A stretch of 64,000 nucleotides of DNA. It comes from Lachnospiraceae bacterium. Its GTDB lineage: Bacteria; Bacillota; Clostridia; Lachnospirales; Lachnospiraceae. Each line of letters starts with the position of its first letter. Positions within the stretch are counted from its first letter, which is position 1. Below the pieces are notes generated by a model. That model ran no database searches, was not told where the DNA came from, and worked only from the letters and a program-made list of their open reading frames with translations. The DNA is taken from contig QXWW01000002.1 in assembly GCA_009911185.1 (NCBI GenBank), forward strand, positions 124,001 to 188,000, written 5' to 3'. Made by a program: the position numbers and the translations under genes. Positions 1 through 9,446 of this stretch are shown in pieces.

Positions 1-290
1 AAATTAAAGCCCTGAAAAATAAAGCCGATTTCCTGATTCCGTATTTCTGATAGCTGGTTATCCTTAAGTGAGGATACATCCCTGCCATTGAGATAATAGG
101 CGCCGGAAGTAGGCACATCCAGGCAGCCCAGCATGTTCATAAGGGTGGATTTACCAGACCCGGAATGCCCGATAATCGCCACAAATTCCCCTTTTCGTAT
201 CTCCAGACTTACATGGTCCAGCGCGCGGACTTCGTTTTCTCCAGGATTGTAAACTTTACACATATCCTGTACCTTAATCAAATGATCCAA
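1..290 (-). CDS. ABC transporter ATP-binding protein, MacB/LolD type (partial, C-terminus outside window)
   Basis: The N-terminal ~96 residues of an ABC ATPase are visible; the gene runs off the left edge. It reads KVYNPGENEVRALDHVSLEI, then the Walker A motif GHSGSGKST, and stops just after the Q-loop (GFIFQGFN). The A-loop spacing and the phrase after Walker A (LMNMLGCLDVPTSG) are those of the MacB/LolD/FtsE group, which pair with FtsX-type permeases to export lipoproteins or peptides or to sense antimicrobials. I chose a TTG start at 290 because AAGGAAGG lies seven bases upstream; the next in-frame ATG would remove the start of the A-loop region. Its permease partner would lie to the left, outside the window. 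Substrate unknown. Confidence 0.85.
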   Translation of the reverse strand, partial: MDHLIKVQDMCKVYNPGENEVRALDHVSLEIRKGEFVAIIGHSGSGKSTLMNMLGCLDVPTSGAYYLNGRDVSSLKDNQLSEIRNQEIGFIFQGFN

Positions 291-494
291 TGAATTTCCT
301 TCCTTTCCATAATATCTTTCTTCAATATTATTAAGCTTACACTGTATTTCTTAAAGAAAATATAAGAATACCTTACAAAATTCTTACAATCTATATAACG
401 AACCGCCTGTCGTTTTTTCTCCAGAAGAAACACATACTATTTTTCTTGCATCTCTCATAATTATAAATACAATCTTATATACAGGAGCCTGCCA

Positions 495-1523
495 ATGAAA
501 ATTATTGATTTGCATTGCGACACTATTTCCCGCATTTATCAGGAAAGAAAACAAAAAAAAGAGGCATCTCTCCGGGAAAATCTTTTTCATGTAGACTTGT
601 TAAAAATGAAACGCGCAGATTATCTATTGCAAAATTTCGCCCTGTTTATTGATCTTAGTGACACAGATCATCCTTATGAGACATTCCACGAACAACTTGC
701 CATATATCAGGAGGAAATGAAGAAAAATTCTGATCTGATCGTACCGGTTACTTCCTATTCCGACATTACCGCCAATAAAAAGCAGGGAAAAATGTCGGCT
801 CTGCTCACCTTAGAAGAAGGCGAAGCCTGCTGCAGAAGTCTGGAAAAACTCCGGGAATTTCATAAACTCGGGGTACGAATGATGACCTTTACCTGGAATT
901 ATCCCAACAGCCTGGGTGTTCCGGCAGAACCGGCTCCCCTCTGGCAATTGAAATACTGTTTCCCCAAAAAAACAAAGAGCGGCAAACCTTTGAATTACTG
1001 CCGACCGCAAAAAGGACTGACTTCCCTGGGGCAGGAATTTTTATGCGAAATGGAATCCCTCGGTATGATTCCCGATGTATCGCATTTATCGGACCAGGGT
1101 ATCAAGGAAGTATGCCAGTTTGCCAAAAAGCCTTTCTGCGCCAGCCATTCCAATGCCCGCAGCCTTTGCCACCGAAGGCGTAACCTGCCGGATCATCTCA
1201 TCCGCAGTATCGCCGACCGGGGCGGTATCATCGGCGCAAATTATTACGGCCCTTTTCTCTGCGATGTACCGGGAGAAGAGAACCAATATTTTAGTTATGT
1301 CAGAGATATCGCTTTACACATCAGGCATATTGCAAACCGAGGCGGCATATCCTGTATTGGTCTCGGTTCTGATTTCGATGGTATCGACGATAATCTGGAA
1401 TTAAAAAATTGCAGCCATCTGGAATTACTGGAACATGAATTGCAAAAATGCGGATTTCACGCAAGTGAAATAGAACAGATCTTTTACCGAAATGTGTTGA
1501 ATTTCTATCATGAATTGCTATAA
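495..1523 (+). CDS. Membrane dipeptidase family protein (peptidase M19, renal-dipeptidase-like)
   Basis: A 342-residue TIM-barrel metallodipeptidase. Visible zinc-site elements are the N-terminal HxD (His7, Asp9 in DLHCDT), the acidic stretch EEGE near residues 107-110, His197 (DVSHLSD), His218 (ASHSNAR) and the C-terminal GLGSDFDG (Asp near 293). Length and motif order match the M19 family, which cleaves dipeptides including those with a C-terminal D-amino acid. No signal peptide is visible, so it is probably cytoplasmic. AGGAG precedes the ATG. The gene is followed after 34 bases by an NlpC/P60 hydrolase on the same strand; together they suggest recycling of murein-derived peptides, which is inference from context. 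A weak promoter, TTGCAT (446) and TACAAT (468), spaced 16, lies just upstream. Confidence 0.9.
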   Translation: MKIIDLHCDTISRIYQERKQKKEASLRENLFHVDLLKMKRADYLLQNFALFIDLSDTDHPYETFHEQLAIYQEEMKKNSDLIVPVTSYSDITANKKQGKMSALLTLEEGEACCRSLEKLREFHKLGVRMMTFTWNYPNSLGVPAEPAPLWQLKYCFPKKTKSGKPLNYCRPQKGLTSLGQEFLCEMESLGMIPDVSHLSDQGIKEVCQFAKKPFCASHSNARSLCHRRRNLPDHLIRSIADRGGIIGANYYGPFLCDVPGEENQYFSYVRDIALHIRHIANRGGISCIGLGSDFDGIDDNLELKNCSHLELLEHELQKCGFHASEIEQIFYRNVLNFYHELL

Positions 1524-1557
1524 CAACAAATTTAATCTAAAATGAAAGGGTTCTTTT

Positions 1558-2433
1558 ATGCAGCAAGCCATTGTCATCACCCCCAAAACCACTCTTTATG
1601 AATCTATTTGTTTACAGAATCAATGCCTGCCGGGGCAGCAGACTGCCGATGAATTGCTTTGCGGCTGGATTGTCCATGTTCAGGACTGTCAGAAAGATTA
1701 TCTGAAAATCACAACGGAATATGGCTACAGCGGATGGCTCTCCATTTCCGACGTCCAAAAACTGTCCCAAAGGGATGCCTCCATATGGGGCAATTCCCAA
1801 TCTTCCCGGGTACTTGTACAGCGCCTTACCGATGTTCTCGCCGCCCCAAAGGTGCAGGCTCCCGTTATCACCACACTTTTTATGGGAAGCCATGTATTGC
1901 TATGCGGCCGCTCCGAGAACGGCTGGCAGAAAATCCGGCTTGCCGGCGGCTCTATAGGATATGTGCCAGCGCTTGCTGTGTCTTGCGCTCAAATAACTGT
2001 CGAGAGGCGTGACGAACGCTGCCTCCAACAAGAAAAGGCAGAATCCCAGGCAGGGCTTCGCTCTGCCATTCTGGACTATGCCTTTTCTTATCTCGGCACC
2101 CAATACCGCTGGGGAGGAAAGACCCATGAAGGCATCGACTGCTCCGGGCTTACTTTTATGAGCTATTATATGTGCGGCATACAAATTTACCGCGACGCTC
2201 ATATGCAGGCAGGCTATCCGGTACGGGAGATTCCCTTTTCCCGGATAAAACCTGCGGACCTTCTATATTTTCCCGGACATGTCGCGCTCTATCTGGGAAA
2301 CAGCCAATACATTCACGCTACCGGGAACATGAAAAGTTTTGGCTGCGTAATCAACAGTTTAAATCCCGATTCCCCCGACTACCGGGCCGATCTGGCCGAA
2401 AGTCTGTATGCTGTAGGAAGCGTCTTCCCCTAA
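1558..2433 (+). CDS. NlpC/P60 family cysteine peptidase with SH3-like N-terminal region
   Basis: A 291-residue protein whose C-terminal third is an NlpC/P60 domain: catalytic Cys195 in GIDCSGL, His241 in GHVALYLG and a third polar residue, His253, in YIHATG. The first ~150 residues contain two SH3-like segments (GYSGWL and GSIGYVP are typical SH3b strands). This domain order is that of the YkfC-type gamma-D-glutamyl-L-diamino acid endopeptidase, which trims cell-wall peptides. No signal peptide is seen, which favours intracellular peptide recycling over wall cleavage. It probably forms an operon with the upstream M19 dipeptidase (34-base gap). The stop codon lies six bases from the convergent CysK-like gene with no obvious terminator between them. 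Confidence 0.88.
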   Translation: MQQAIVITPKTTLYESICLQNQCLPGQQTADELLCGWIVHVQDCQKDYLKITTEYGYSGWLSISDVQKLSQRDASIWGNSQSSRVLVQRLTDVLAAPKVQAPVITTLFMGSHVLLCGRSENGWQKIRLAGGSIGYVPALAVSCAQITVERRDERCLQQEKAESQAGLRSAILDYAFSYLGTQYRWGGKTHEGIDCSGLTFMSYYMCGIQIYRDAHMQAGYPVREIPFSRIKPADLLYFPGHVALYLGNSQYIHATGNMKSFGCVINSLNPDSPDYRADLAESLYAVGSVFP

Positions 2434-2439
2434 GCGGCG

Positions 2440-3369
2440 CTACTTTGCAAACAGCGGTGTGGAAAAGTAGCGTTCCGCCGTATCCGGCAATATCGTAACC
2501 ACGGTTTTGCCGCTTCCAAGCTTACGCGCAAGTTTTATAGCTGCCGCCACATTGGTCCCGCTGGAAATCCCGCACATAATTCCTTCCCGCGAAGCAAGCT
2601 GCTTCGAAGTCGCAAGCGCTTCCTCGTCTGTTATGATGCAGACCTCATCATAAATTTCCTGGTTTAATATCTGCGGTATCAATCCGTCGCCAATGCCCAT
2701 CTGCAAATGGGTTCCTATGGAACCTCCTGACAAAATTGCCGCATGTTCCGGCTCTACCGCCCAGATTATCATATCCGGATTTTTTTCTTTTAACGTCTCT
2801 CCTACACCCGTAATTGTCCCGCCTGTACCAATCCCGGAACAAAATCCATGAATTGGACCCGCGATCTGCTCTAAAATTTCCAGTCCGGTCTGTATCTTAT
2901 GTACTGCAGGGTTCGCCGGGTTCTCAAATTGCTGAGGCACAAACACTCTGGAATCCTGCCTGGCCATAGCAAGGGCTGTCTGAAGGCATTCCTCGATACA
3001 GGCGCCAATATTTCCCGCATCATGGATCAAAATCACTTCCGCCCCATAATGCTCTACCAGTTTCTGCCGTTCCTCACTGACAGAATCCGGCATAATAATC
3101 CTGGTCTGATAACCCCGCACAGCCCCTACAAGCGCCAGGCCGATCCCCTGGTTACCGCTGGTAGGCTCCACAATAATCGTATCTTCCCGGATCAGCCCCT
3201 GCCGTTCCGCTTCCTGAATCATATTATATGCCGTCCTGGTCTTGATGGAACCGCCCACGTTCAATCCTTCAAACTTTACAAGAATCTGTGCGCTTCCAGG
3301 TTCCACCATATGATTCAGACGAATTAACGGCGTATTTCCCATTGCTTCTAAAATATTTTGATAAATCAT
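2440..3369 (-). CDS. cysK: Cysteine synthase family PLP enzyme (CysK-like)
   Basis: A 309-residue fold-type II PLP enzyme, predicted to make L-cysteine from O-acetylserine and sulfide. The PLP lysine is in GGSIKTRTA, the phosphate-binding loop is GIGTGGTITG, and the C-terminal serine loop is CGISSGTN. The start at 3369 (MIYQNIL) has AGAAGG upstream; a longer reading from 3426 would run through the tRNA terminator. Two signature motifs are unusual: the PLP-lysine segment has TRT where CysK usually has DR, and the substrate loop is TSGNQG rather than TSGNTG. This may mark a Clostridia subfamily with a different acceptor or donor, so cysteine synthase is a family-level call. Confidence 0.8.
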   Translation of the reverse strand: MIYQNILEAMGNTPLIRLNHMVEPGSAQILVKFEGLNVGGSIKTRTAYNMIQEAERQGLIREDTIIVEPTSGNQGIGLALVGAVRGYQTRIIMPDSVSEERQKLVEHYGAEVILIHDAGNIGACIEECLQTALAMARQDSRVFVPQQFENPANPAVHKIQTGLEILEQIAGPIHGFCSGIGTGGTITGVGETLKEKNPDMIIWAVEPEHAAILSGGSIGTHLQMGIGDGLIPQILNQEIYDEVCIITDEEALATSKQLASREGIMCGISSGTNVAAAIKLARKLGSGKTVVTILPDTAERYFSTPLFAK

Positions 3370-3411
3370 ACTCGCTCTGCCTTCTTTTTTATTGCGCTGC
3401 CCGCGCGTATT

Positions 3412-3442
3412 TAAAAATAGCAGCAACCGTACGGTTACTGCT
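3412..3442 (-). terminator. Intrinsic terminator of tRNA-fMet
   Basis: On the minus strand a 12-bp stem (AGCAGTAACCGT paired with ACGGTTGCTGCT, one mismatch) is followed directly by ATTTTTAAA. It lies nine bases past the 3' end of the tRNA gene and before the cysK start, so it separates the two transcripts. Confidence 0.7.
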
Positions 3443-3450
3443 GTTATTAG

Positions 3451-3524
3451 TTGCGGGGGCAGGATTTGAACCTGCGGCCTTCGGGTTATGAGCCCGACGA
3501 GCTTCCAGACTGCTCCACCCCGCG
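3451..3524 (-). tRNA. tRNA-fMet (initiator, CAT anticodon)
   Basis: A complete 74-nt cloverleaf without encoded CCA. The acceptor is CGCGGGG against CCCCGCA, with the C1-A72 mismatch that marks initiator tRNAs. The anticodon loop is CTCATAA (CAT) on a GC-rich stem containing the three consecutive G-C pairs of initiators (GTCGGG/CCCGAA), and the T-loop is GTTCAAATC. A terminator hairpin follows. Confidence 0.96.
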
Positions 3525-3956
3525 TTAACGAAGTATATTATATTCCAAAAAGAGGAAAATGTCAAATTTTTTCTTCGTGTTTTTATTTTATGTAATAAAA
3601 ATGTATATTATACCATAATTATTATCCTTAAGAACTCTCAGACGCTTCCCGCTTTGCCTCCTCTTCTCACGGCGTATGATTCCGCAATCTCAAGTATTTT
3701 TATATCATACAGGAGCAGTAATCGCTTGCGAATAATGATCGTCTTGTGATATAATAATGAAAGAAACATTCCAATAAATGCTTGTCTGTGAGTAATGTCC
3801 GATAACAACGGAAAAGACACATGCTTTTCAGGCACAGCAAGAGATCCTAAAATATATACATTTACAAAAAAGTAACGCATCGATACTAACATATTATATT
3901 AAATGATACTACTTAAGCGTTTTAACAAAAATACTTAAAGAAAAGAGGGTTAACTT
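3525..3956. other. Intergenic region, no supported gene
   Basis: This 430-base A+T-rich stretch between tRNA-fMet and the DUF4352 lipoprotein gene has an 84-codon open frame on the minus strand without a ribosome binding site. I see no family match, so it is either non-coding or a decayed fragment. The sequence just before 3957 provides an AAGAGGG ribosome binding site for the lipoprotein. Confidence 0.6.
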
Positions 3957-4712
3957 ATGAAAAGAAAACTATTAACAGTCTTATTGATGTGCACATTAAC
4001 ACTTTATTGTTCAGCCTGTGGAAATAATAATTCCATAGACGACACAAAGCCCCTATCATCTGAAAATGAAAAGACGACGGAAAATAACGAAAAATCTGAG
4101 GACGCACAAGAAAACACTCAATCGGATGACAATGCCAATACAGCCGACGGAACATCAGCAGACAAAACGCCGGCGGACGACAATCAGGAAACTCCGACTG
4201 ATGAAACCCCGGCTGATGATAATCAGGAAACTCCGGCTGATGAAACCCCGGCTGATGACAATCAGGAAACTCCGGCTGATGAAACGCCAGAAACCATTTA
4301 CAATTTAGGCGCCGGCGCCCCGCTCAAAGATTGGACAATTAGCGTGACCGACGCACAAATAGTTGACTCTATCGACGGTGATTACGGTTATTATTCTCCT
4401 GACGATGGTAATAAATATATGCACGTATTTGTCGCAGTCAATAATGATGGAAAGCAGGCAGATCGTTTCCTTCCAAGCTATCAAATGGGGGATGATGTAT
4501 ATGCAGAAATTTTATATTCAGACGGATATGTATTTAGCGCTACAAATTTAATGGGATATAGTAATGACTTACATGACTCAACGATAAACCCTTTATCCTC
4601 TGCGAAAGGCGAAATCGCCTTTGAGATTCCCGATTCCGTAGCAGATTCCACAGAAGAATTATTGATTCAGTTTTCATCTGGCAATGATACGATAAAATTT
4701 AAGATACGTTAA
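3957..4712 (+). CDS. DUF4352 lipoprotein with Pro/Asp/Glu-rich tandem-repeat linker
   Basis: A 251-residue predicted lipoprotein. The N-terminal signal sequence ends in a lipobox (YCSAC, lipidated Cys near residue 21). Residues ~25-110 are an acidic, low-complexity linker with three perfect-register copies of a 13-residue unit (TPADDNQETPADE type). The C-terminal ~140 residues form an immunoglobulin-like DUF4352 domain: an opening strand near 'WTISVTDAQI', a central 'MHVFVAVNNDGK' strand and a closing 'GEIAFEIPDS' strand. These extracytoplasmic domains are common in Firmicutes lipoproteins; ligand and role are unknown. The linker probably spans the peptidoglycan. The gene stands alone with its own terminator. 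Confidence 0.85.
   Translation: MKRKLLTVLLMCTLTLYCSACGNNNSIDDTKPLSSENEKTTENNEKSEDAQENTQSDDNANTADGTSADKTPADDNQETPTDETPADDNQETPADETPADDNQETPADETPETIYNLGAGAPLKDWTISVTDAQIVDSIDGDYGYYSPDDGNKYMHVFVAVNNDGKQADRFLPSYQMGDDVYAEILYSDGYVFSATNLMGYSNDLHDSTINPLSSAKGEIAFEIPDSVADSTEELLIQFSSGNDTIKFKIR
4167..4283 (+). repeat. Three 39-bp tandem repeats inside the DUF4352 lipoprotein gene
   Basis: Three consecutive 39-bp units (4167-4205, 4206-4244, 4245-4283) each encode 13 residues, TPADDNQETPxDE. The last two are nearly identical at DNA level. The in-frame unit length means copy-number change would only lengthen or shorten the linker. Confidence 0.85.
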
Positions 4713-4717
4713 AATAA

Positions 4718-4759
4718 TGAACCTCCGGTGGTCAGTACACTCAAACAACCGGAGGTTCA
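4718..4759 (+). terminator. Stem-loop terminator after the DUF4352 lipoprotein
   Basis: TGAACCTCCGGT pairs perfectly with ACCGGAGGTTCA across an 18-base loop, five bases after the stop codon. The downstream tract is A/T-rich rather than a clean T run, so efficiency is uncertain. Confidence 0.6.
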
Positions 4760-4873
4760 AAATATTAATCAGTTAAAACAAAATTGAGATTTTGCGAATC
4801 CTGAAAAATCTACGCATCAATATTTTATCCTCGTGCTTATTTTCAATAGAACGGACCGCAAATTTATAGTTTT

Positions 4874-5338
4874 TCATTCTTCTTCATGTACGGATTCTAC
4901 CACCTGGATTTCCGTATTTCCAGTACGGGCGCTCTCTAACAGCGCCGCCGCCATTTTCTGAAAATTCCCCCCGGAAGAAGAAGCTCCTGCCAGCAGATCA
5001 ATTCCTTCCATACTCTGTGTCTTCAGAAGCTGCGCCGCATAGTCGCGGGTATAGCGGTTGGGATATATCCCCATAACAGAATTCATATTGCGCATATAAG
5101 CGCTGTCCCAGGATTTAATAAACCCGGCTTTATTTCTGGCATTATATTCCACATTCACAATCTCATGCTCCATCACACAGATGGTAACGTACTCTTTCCA
5201 TCCAAAACTGTAATCTGACATAACAGCAGTATAATATCCATCTACGAATTTACCCTCTTCTTTACTGTCTCCACATCCGCAAACCATCATACAAAAAATC
5301 AGTCCCAGCATGATAGCAAACATTCCACGTTTTTTCAT
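4874..5338 (-). CDS. Lipoprotein with FMN-binding-like domain
   Basis: A 154-residue predicted lipoprotein; the lipobox is VCGC with the lipidated Cys at 22. The mature part has the layout of small FMN_bind (PF04205) proteins: an opening 'DGYYTAVM', a central strand 'NVEYNARNK', and near the C-terminus DLLAGASSS. The last motif corresponds to the D-x-x-S/T-G-A-T/S-x-S/T site where ApbE attaches FMN to a Thr/Ser; here the acceptor would be Ser. Flavinylation is therefore plausible but unproven. The gene lies six bases after a methyl-accepting chemotaxis protein gene on the same strand, so the two are probably co-transcribed. Confidence 0.65.
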   Translation of the reverse strand: MKKRGMFAIMLGLIFCMMVCGCGDSKEEGKFVDGYYTAVMSDYSFGWKEYVTICVMEHEIVNVEYNARNKAGFIKSWDSAYMRNMNSVMGIYPNRYTRDYAAQLLKTQSMEGIDLLAGASSSGGNFQKMAAALLESARTGNTEIQVVESVHEEE

Positions 5339-5344
5339 TTTAAC

Positions 5345-7300
5345 TTATCTCCTCCTTAGCTGGAAACGTTCCGACACGCCCTGCAGTTCTTGTGCCTGAC
5401 GGTTTAATTTCTCACTTGCCGTAGTGCTTTCGTAACTTGCCTCCAGATTCTTCTGTGCAAAATCATTAATCTGTGCAATCTGCTCTGTCATATTCTCAAG
5501 AGAATCTTTTTGAACTGTCACCGCTTTACCCAGGCGTTCCGTAATATCTGAAATTTCATTGGAAACAGACTCAATTTCCTCAAATGATTCAGCCGCCTGC
5601 TTTGCATACCGCACCCCGTGCGATATTGCATACTGGGAGTTGGTGATTACCTCCGTGGCATGATGCGCGGATTCTGTACTCTGCGCCGCAAGGCTGCGCA
5701 CTTCAGATGCAACAACCGCAAATCCCTTGCCCATCTCGCCGGCACGGCTTGCCTCCACAGAAGCATTTAACGCCAATATATTCGTCTGCTGCGCAATGTC
5801 CTCCAATAATTTATTGATTTTATTAATTTCAACCGCATTCTCATGTATATCTTCCATAGCCTTCAGCAAATTCTTCATGTTCTCATCGCCAGTGCTCAAA
5901 CTTTCCTTTGCCTTCTCCATCAGCTCGCCGGCACGTCTTGTATTATCATTGACTTCACGGATATTCTCTTCAATAGCTTTCGTTTCTTCTGTGAGCGTCA
6001 TCAAAGAATTTGACTGTTCTGTAGAACCGTTATGTACCATCGCCGCTCCTTCTGAAACGGTCCTTGCCGTTTGCAGCACCTCGGCTGAAGATTCCTGTAC
6101 GGACCTTAACATATTGTTCAAAGAACTGATAATCTTCTGCAGCGCATCTTTAATCTGAATAAAGTCTCCCTGAAATTCTTCTTCAATCGAGACATCAAAG
6201 TTGCCCTCTGAAATGCTGGATAAAACCCTTGAGAGCTGTGAAATATATCCATTGATCCCTGAAATAGTACTATTCAGGGCCATCGATAATACCTGCGTCT
6301 CATCTTTGGTCTTTATAATATCTGCAGGCGTCTTCAAGTCCCCTTCTTCCAGCAATTCAATCCGCCTGGTTACAATTTTTAACGACTTATGTATTTTAGA
6401 AGAAAATCCCACAATCATCAGGATTGCCAAAAGAATCATTCCCGCCGTAAGTATGATTCCCATCGTGATACTCTCCTGCGCCGGCCCCATAAAATCACTG
6501 CTTGGAATAACGATTACCAGATACCAGTTTGTTCCATTCACCGGCACATAACTCGCCAGTTTTACATCCTTGCCCTGCTTTAAAGCCATAATTCCCGTCA
6601 TCCCTGAAACAACCTTATTTTCCAGTTCCTCAGAACCAGTATACGCTGCCAGATCCGTCCTGTCATAAATCAGTTCTGTGTTCCGGTTTCCCATAACCTG
6701 GCCGTCTGCATTGATAATAAACGCCTCCCCATTTGCGCTGATATTGATACTGTTTAGCACGTCATTTAATACTTCATACTTATAGCTTCCCACAAGATAA
6801 TACAAAAGCTCCCCTTCTGCATCCAGCACTGGTTTTCCCACGGCAAGCTCTAATTCGTCATTAGAAGCAGCTACATCATCTATTACCACATTCTGCGTCT
6901 CCTGCATCAATGAAAATATCTTCCGCTGCTGCAATGACTGCGGACAAGAATCTGCACCCACATACAATTCTCCCGCGGCATCATACAATCCCAACCACAT
7001 AAACTCAATGCCGGAAGCTGCATTCTTAAGCGCTGTCAGCTTCTCATTTTTCCCGCTCTCTGGATTTGTCATAATCTCATTATCGCTAATCATTATGATA
7101 CGGTCTGCCAGCACATGTATATTCCCTTCCACGCTTTGCGATGCCGTTTTTGTCATAGACGGCAGTACATCAGATAAAATCGTCTCGGTTAAAGATGTCA
7201 TGGATCGCGACATTAAAGACACTAATACTGCCGCTAAAAGCATTACAATAAAAATAGTCGTGACCAATATTTTACCGCTGATGCTTCTTTTTGCTTTCAC
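5345..7300 (-). CDS. Methyl-accepting chemotaxis protein (dCache sensor)
   Basis: A 651-residue transmembrane chemoreceptor. TM1 is at about residues 10-32 and a ~245-residue extracytoplasmic region consistent with a double Cache (dCache_1) sensor follows. TM2 is at about 277-300, then a HAMP domain (301-355) and a long cytoplasmic coiled coil. The conserved signalling hairpin is present ([17 protein letters not shown], then [13 protein letters not shown]), which binds CheA/CheW. A second HAMP-like segment may lie near 360-400. The ligand cannot be read from sequence; dCache domains often bind amino acids. The following FMN-binding-like lipoprotein may be its periplasmic partner, which is inference from operon position. 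Confidence 0.93.
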   Translation of the reverse strand: MKAKRSISGKILVTTIFIVMLLAAVLVSLMSRSMTSLTETILSDVLPSMTKTASQSVEGNIHVLADRIIMISDNEIMTNPESGKNEKLTALKNAASGIEFMWLGLYDAAGELYVGADSCPQSLQQRKIFSLMQETQNVVIDDVAASNDELELAVGKPVLDAEGELLYYLVGSYKYEVLNDVLNSINISANGEAFIINADGQVMGNRNTELIYDRTDLAAYTGSEELENKVVSGMTGIMALKQGKDVKLASYVPVNGTNWYLVIVIPSSDFMGPAQESITMGIILTAGMILLAILMIVGFSSKIHKSLKIVTRRIELLEEGDLKTPADIIKTKDETQVLSMALNSTISGINGYISQLSRVLSSISEGNFDVSIEEEFQGDFIQIKDALQKIISSLNNMLRSVQESSAEVLQTARTVSEGAAMVHNGSTEQSNSLMTLTEETKAIEENIREVNDNTRRAGELMEKAKESLSTGDENMKNLLKAMEDIHENAVEINKINKLLEDIAQQTNILALNASVEASRAGEMGKGFAVVASEVRSLAAQSTESAHHATEVITNSQYAISHGVRYAKQAAESFEEIESVSNEISDITERLGKAVTVQKDSLENMTEQIAQINDFAQKNLEASYESTTASEKLNRQAQELQGVSERFQLRRR

Positions 7301-7943
7301 TTTTCGTTCCTCCTGTTGTCTTGTTTCTGTCTAGTGCAACGAATATTAAGTAACTGCTGCTTTGACTTGTCTGCTTGTTCATTGCTGCGTTGTCGTCAAT
7401 CGACGTAGCCACCGCAACGCCTTATTCCTCCGCCTTGCATATGAAATAATCATCCTGCGTCAATGTATCAGAAACCTATTTTTCGCTGTACTAGTGCTAT
7501 TGTACTACAATAATTTTTTAAATTCAATCATCCCTGCAGATAAAAAGTTTCCTCTACAAGAATCTTTTTTGATCTATCCAAAAAACAGATGGATTTCCCG
7601 CTGGCTGTCAGTGCATTTCCTATCCTGTATTTCATTGCAGACTGCGGAATACGCAAAGAAAGTTTCATGTTTTTGTGTGATTTTTCTTTCGTTTATCAAA
7701 TTTTTTATCGATTTACAGTAAAATTATCATAAGCTAATAATTGTTGCGTCTGCCACTTGTTAAAAACCTGATTCCTTCTTTGATTCTCATACATAATATG
7801 CTATAATTTACACAAGAAATTTATTCATACTTAAAAGATACCTCTGCGTTCTGTAATACAATAGAATCTGCGGGATGGAATACCCAAACATTCCAGCAGA
7901 TATTTTTTAAAAAACGTACAAAATAAAGGAAAGGGAGACTACT
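7301..7943. other. Intergenic region, no supported gene
   Basis: About 640 bases between the divergent chemoreceptor and decarboxylase genes. A 119-codon frame at 7362-7721 has no ribosome binding site, composition typical of non-coding DNA and no recognisable family. The sequence from 7900 holds AAAGGAAAGGGAG, the decarboxylase ribosome binding site. I see no structured RNA family. Confidence 0.6.
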
Positions 7944-9446
7944 ATGTCTGAAATCAAATACAGCTGGCAGGATGATACTTCCCGCCTGGATCAAAAACTG
8001 CAAAATAATTCCATCAGCGACTGCTATCCCTTCCATATGCCGGGACACAAGCGCAGAACTATCGACTTTTCCGATTTGTATTCTCTGGATATTACGGAAA
8101 TTGAAGGTTTTGACAATCTCCATCACCCTCAGGGCATTTTAAAAGAAGCACAGCAGCGTGCCGCCGACCTGTATGGCGCAGAAGAAACCTTCTATCTGGT
8201 AAATGGAAGCACGGCAGGCATCTTAAGCGCCGTCAGCGCCGCACTACCGCGGCTTGGCACTCTGCTGTTGTCCCGCAACAGTCACAGATCTGTATACCAT
8301 GCCGCCTATTTAAGAGGACTGGAAACCGTGTATCTTCTGCCCGCCGCCACAGAATTTGGAATTTCCGGTTCCGTCTCTCCCGCACATGTGGCCCAGGCTT
8401 TGGAAGACCTTCCTCAAATTGCCGCCGTATTTATTACTTCCCCCACCTATGACGGGGTTACTTCTGATCTCAGCGCCATTGCAGAAATTGTACATGCCTA
8501 TAATCTTCCTTTAATTGTAGACGAGGCACATGGGGCGCATTTCGCCTTTTCAGAAGAATTTCCAAAATCCGCGCTTTCCTGCGGCGCAGACGTAGTGATA
8601 CACAGCCTCCATAAAACTTTGCCCAGTTTTACGCAAACGGCTCTGCTGCATGTGAACTCAGACCGCATAGACCGCGATGCGCTGAAACATTATCTGTCAA
8701 TTTACCAGACCAGTTCCCCCTCCTATCTGCTGATGATGTCTATGGATCAGTGCATCCGTTTTATGGAAGAAAAGGGTTCCTCCTTTATGGAAGAATATAT
8801 CCTGCAGCTAAAGCTGTTTTATCAGCAGGCAAAGTCCCTGAAACATATACAGGTATTTGACAAAACTTCTGTTTCTGAGGATATTTGTTTTGACCAGGAT
8901 ATTTCTAAAATATTAATTTCTGTGGGAAATTCAGAGATGACCGGACAGAAGCTTTATCACAAACTTTTAAATACCTATCATCTGCAGATGGAAATGTGCG
9001 CAGGTCATTATACTACCGCGCTCACCAGTATTATGGACACGCCGGAAGGATTTCAGCGCCTGAGCCGCGCCCTCAGGGAAATAGATGAAAGAATTTCCGT
9101 ATCCGCCGGAAACTCCAGGACTGCTTCGAAAGTTATCTACGGCTCGAAAAGACCCGGACATTCCCGGCTTTTAACAAGCAATGACATTTACCAGAATCCA
9201 AAACCGCAAATGCCCATTGCTCTTGCCATGGAACAACCCTCTGAGCGGCTCCCGCTAAAAGCTTCTACCGGTCATATCAGCCAGGAGTTTGTCTATCTTT
9301 ATCCGCCGGGAATCCCTCTGATCGCCCCCGGCGAAATCCTGACCGGCAAGATTATCAGTATTGTAGACCAGTGCCAGAAACAGGGATTATTGGTAGAAGG
9401 GCTGAGCGACCAGAACAATCAGAGCATTAAAGTTGTAAAACTGTAA
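7944..9446 (+). CDS. Orn/Lys/Arg decarboxylase family PLP enzyme (YaaO/SpeA-like)
   Basis: A 500-residue fold-type I PLP enzyme. Visible are the family opening HMPGHKRR (about 31-38), the substrate-side segment FHMPGH, the cofactor Asp in VDEAHGAHF and the Schiff-base Lys224 in HSLHKTLPS. The C-terminal domain has YPPGIPLIAPGE, characteristic of Orn/Lys/Arg decarboxylases. It probably decarboxylates arginine, lysine or ornithine for polyamine synthesis; the exact substrate is not decidable. In B. subtilis the homologue yaaO precedes tmk-yaaQ-yaaR-holB-yaaT-yabA-yabB-yazA-yabC. The rest of that neighbourhood continues here at 16.5 kb, after a 7-kb insertion. Confidence 0.9.
   Translation: MSEIKYSWQDDTSRLDQKLQNNSISDCYPFHMPGHKRRTIDFSDLYSLDITEIEGFDNLHHPQGILKEAQQRAADLYGAEETFYLVNGSTAGILSAVSAALPRLGTLLLSRNSHRSVYHAAYLRGLETVYLLPAATEFGISGSVSPAHVAQALEDLPQIAAVFITSPTYDGVTSDLSAIAEIVHAYNLPLIVDEAHGAHFAFSEEFPKSALSCGADVVIHSLHKTLPSFTQTALLHVNSDRIDRDALKHYLSIYQTSSPSYLLMMSMDQCIRFMEEKGSSFMEEYILQLKLFYQQAKSLKHIQVFDKTSVSEDICFDQDISKILISVGNSEMTGQKLYHKLLNTYHLQMEMCAGHYTTALTSIMDTPEGFQRLSRALREIDERISVSAGNSRTASKVIYGSKRPGHSRLLTSNDIYQNPKPQMPIALAMEQPSERLPLKASTGHISQEFVYLYPPGIPLIAPGEILTGKIISIVDQCQKQGLLVEGLSDQNNQSIKVVKL

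Noticed and set aside
3370-3450. Possible T-box or SAM riboswitch before the cysK-like gene
   Set aside because: Only ~80 bases, filled by the tRNA terminator; no T-box sequence.
3638-3892. 84-codon minus-strand frame between tRNA-fMet and the lipoprotein gene
   Set aside because: No ribosome binding site and no recognisable family or motif.
7362-7721. 119-codon frame between chemoreceptor and decarboxylase genes
   Set aside because: No ribosome binding site, non-coding-like composition and no family.
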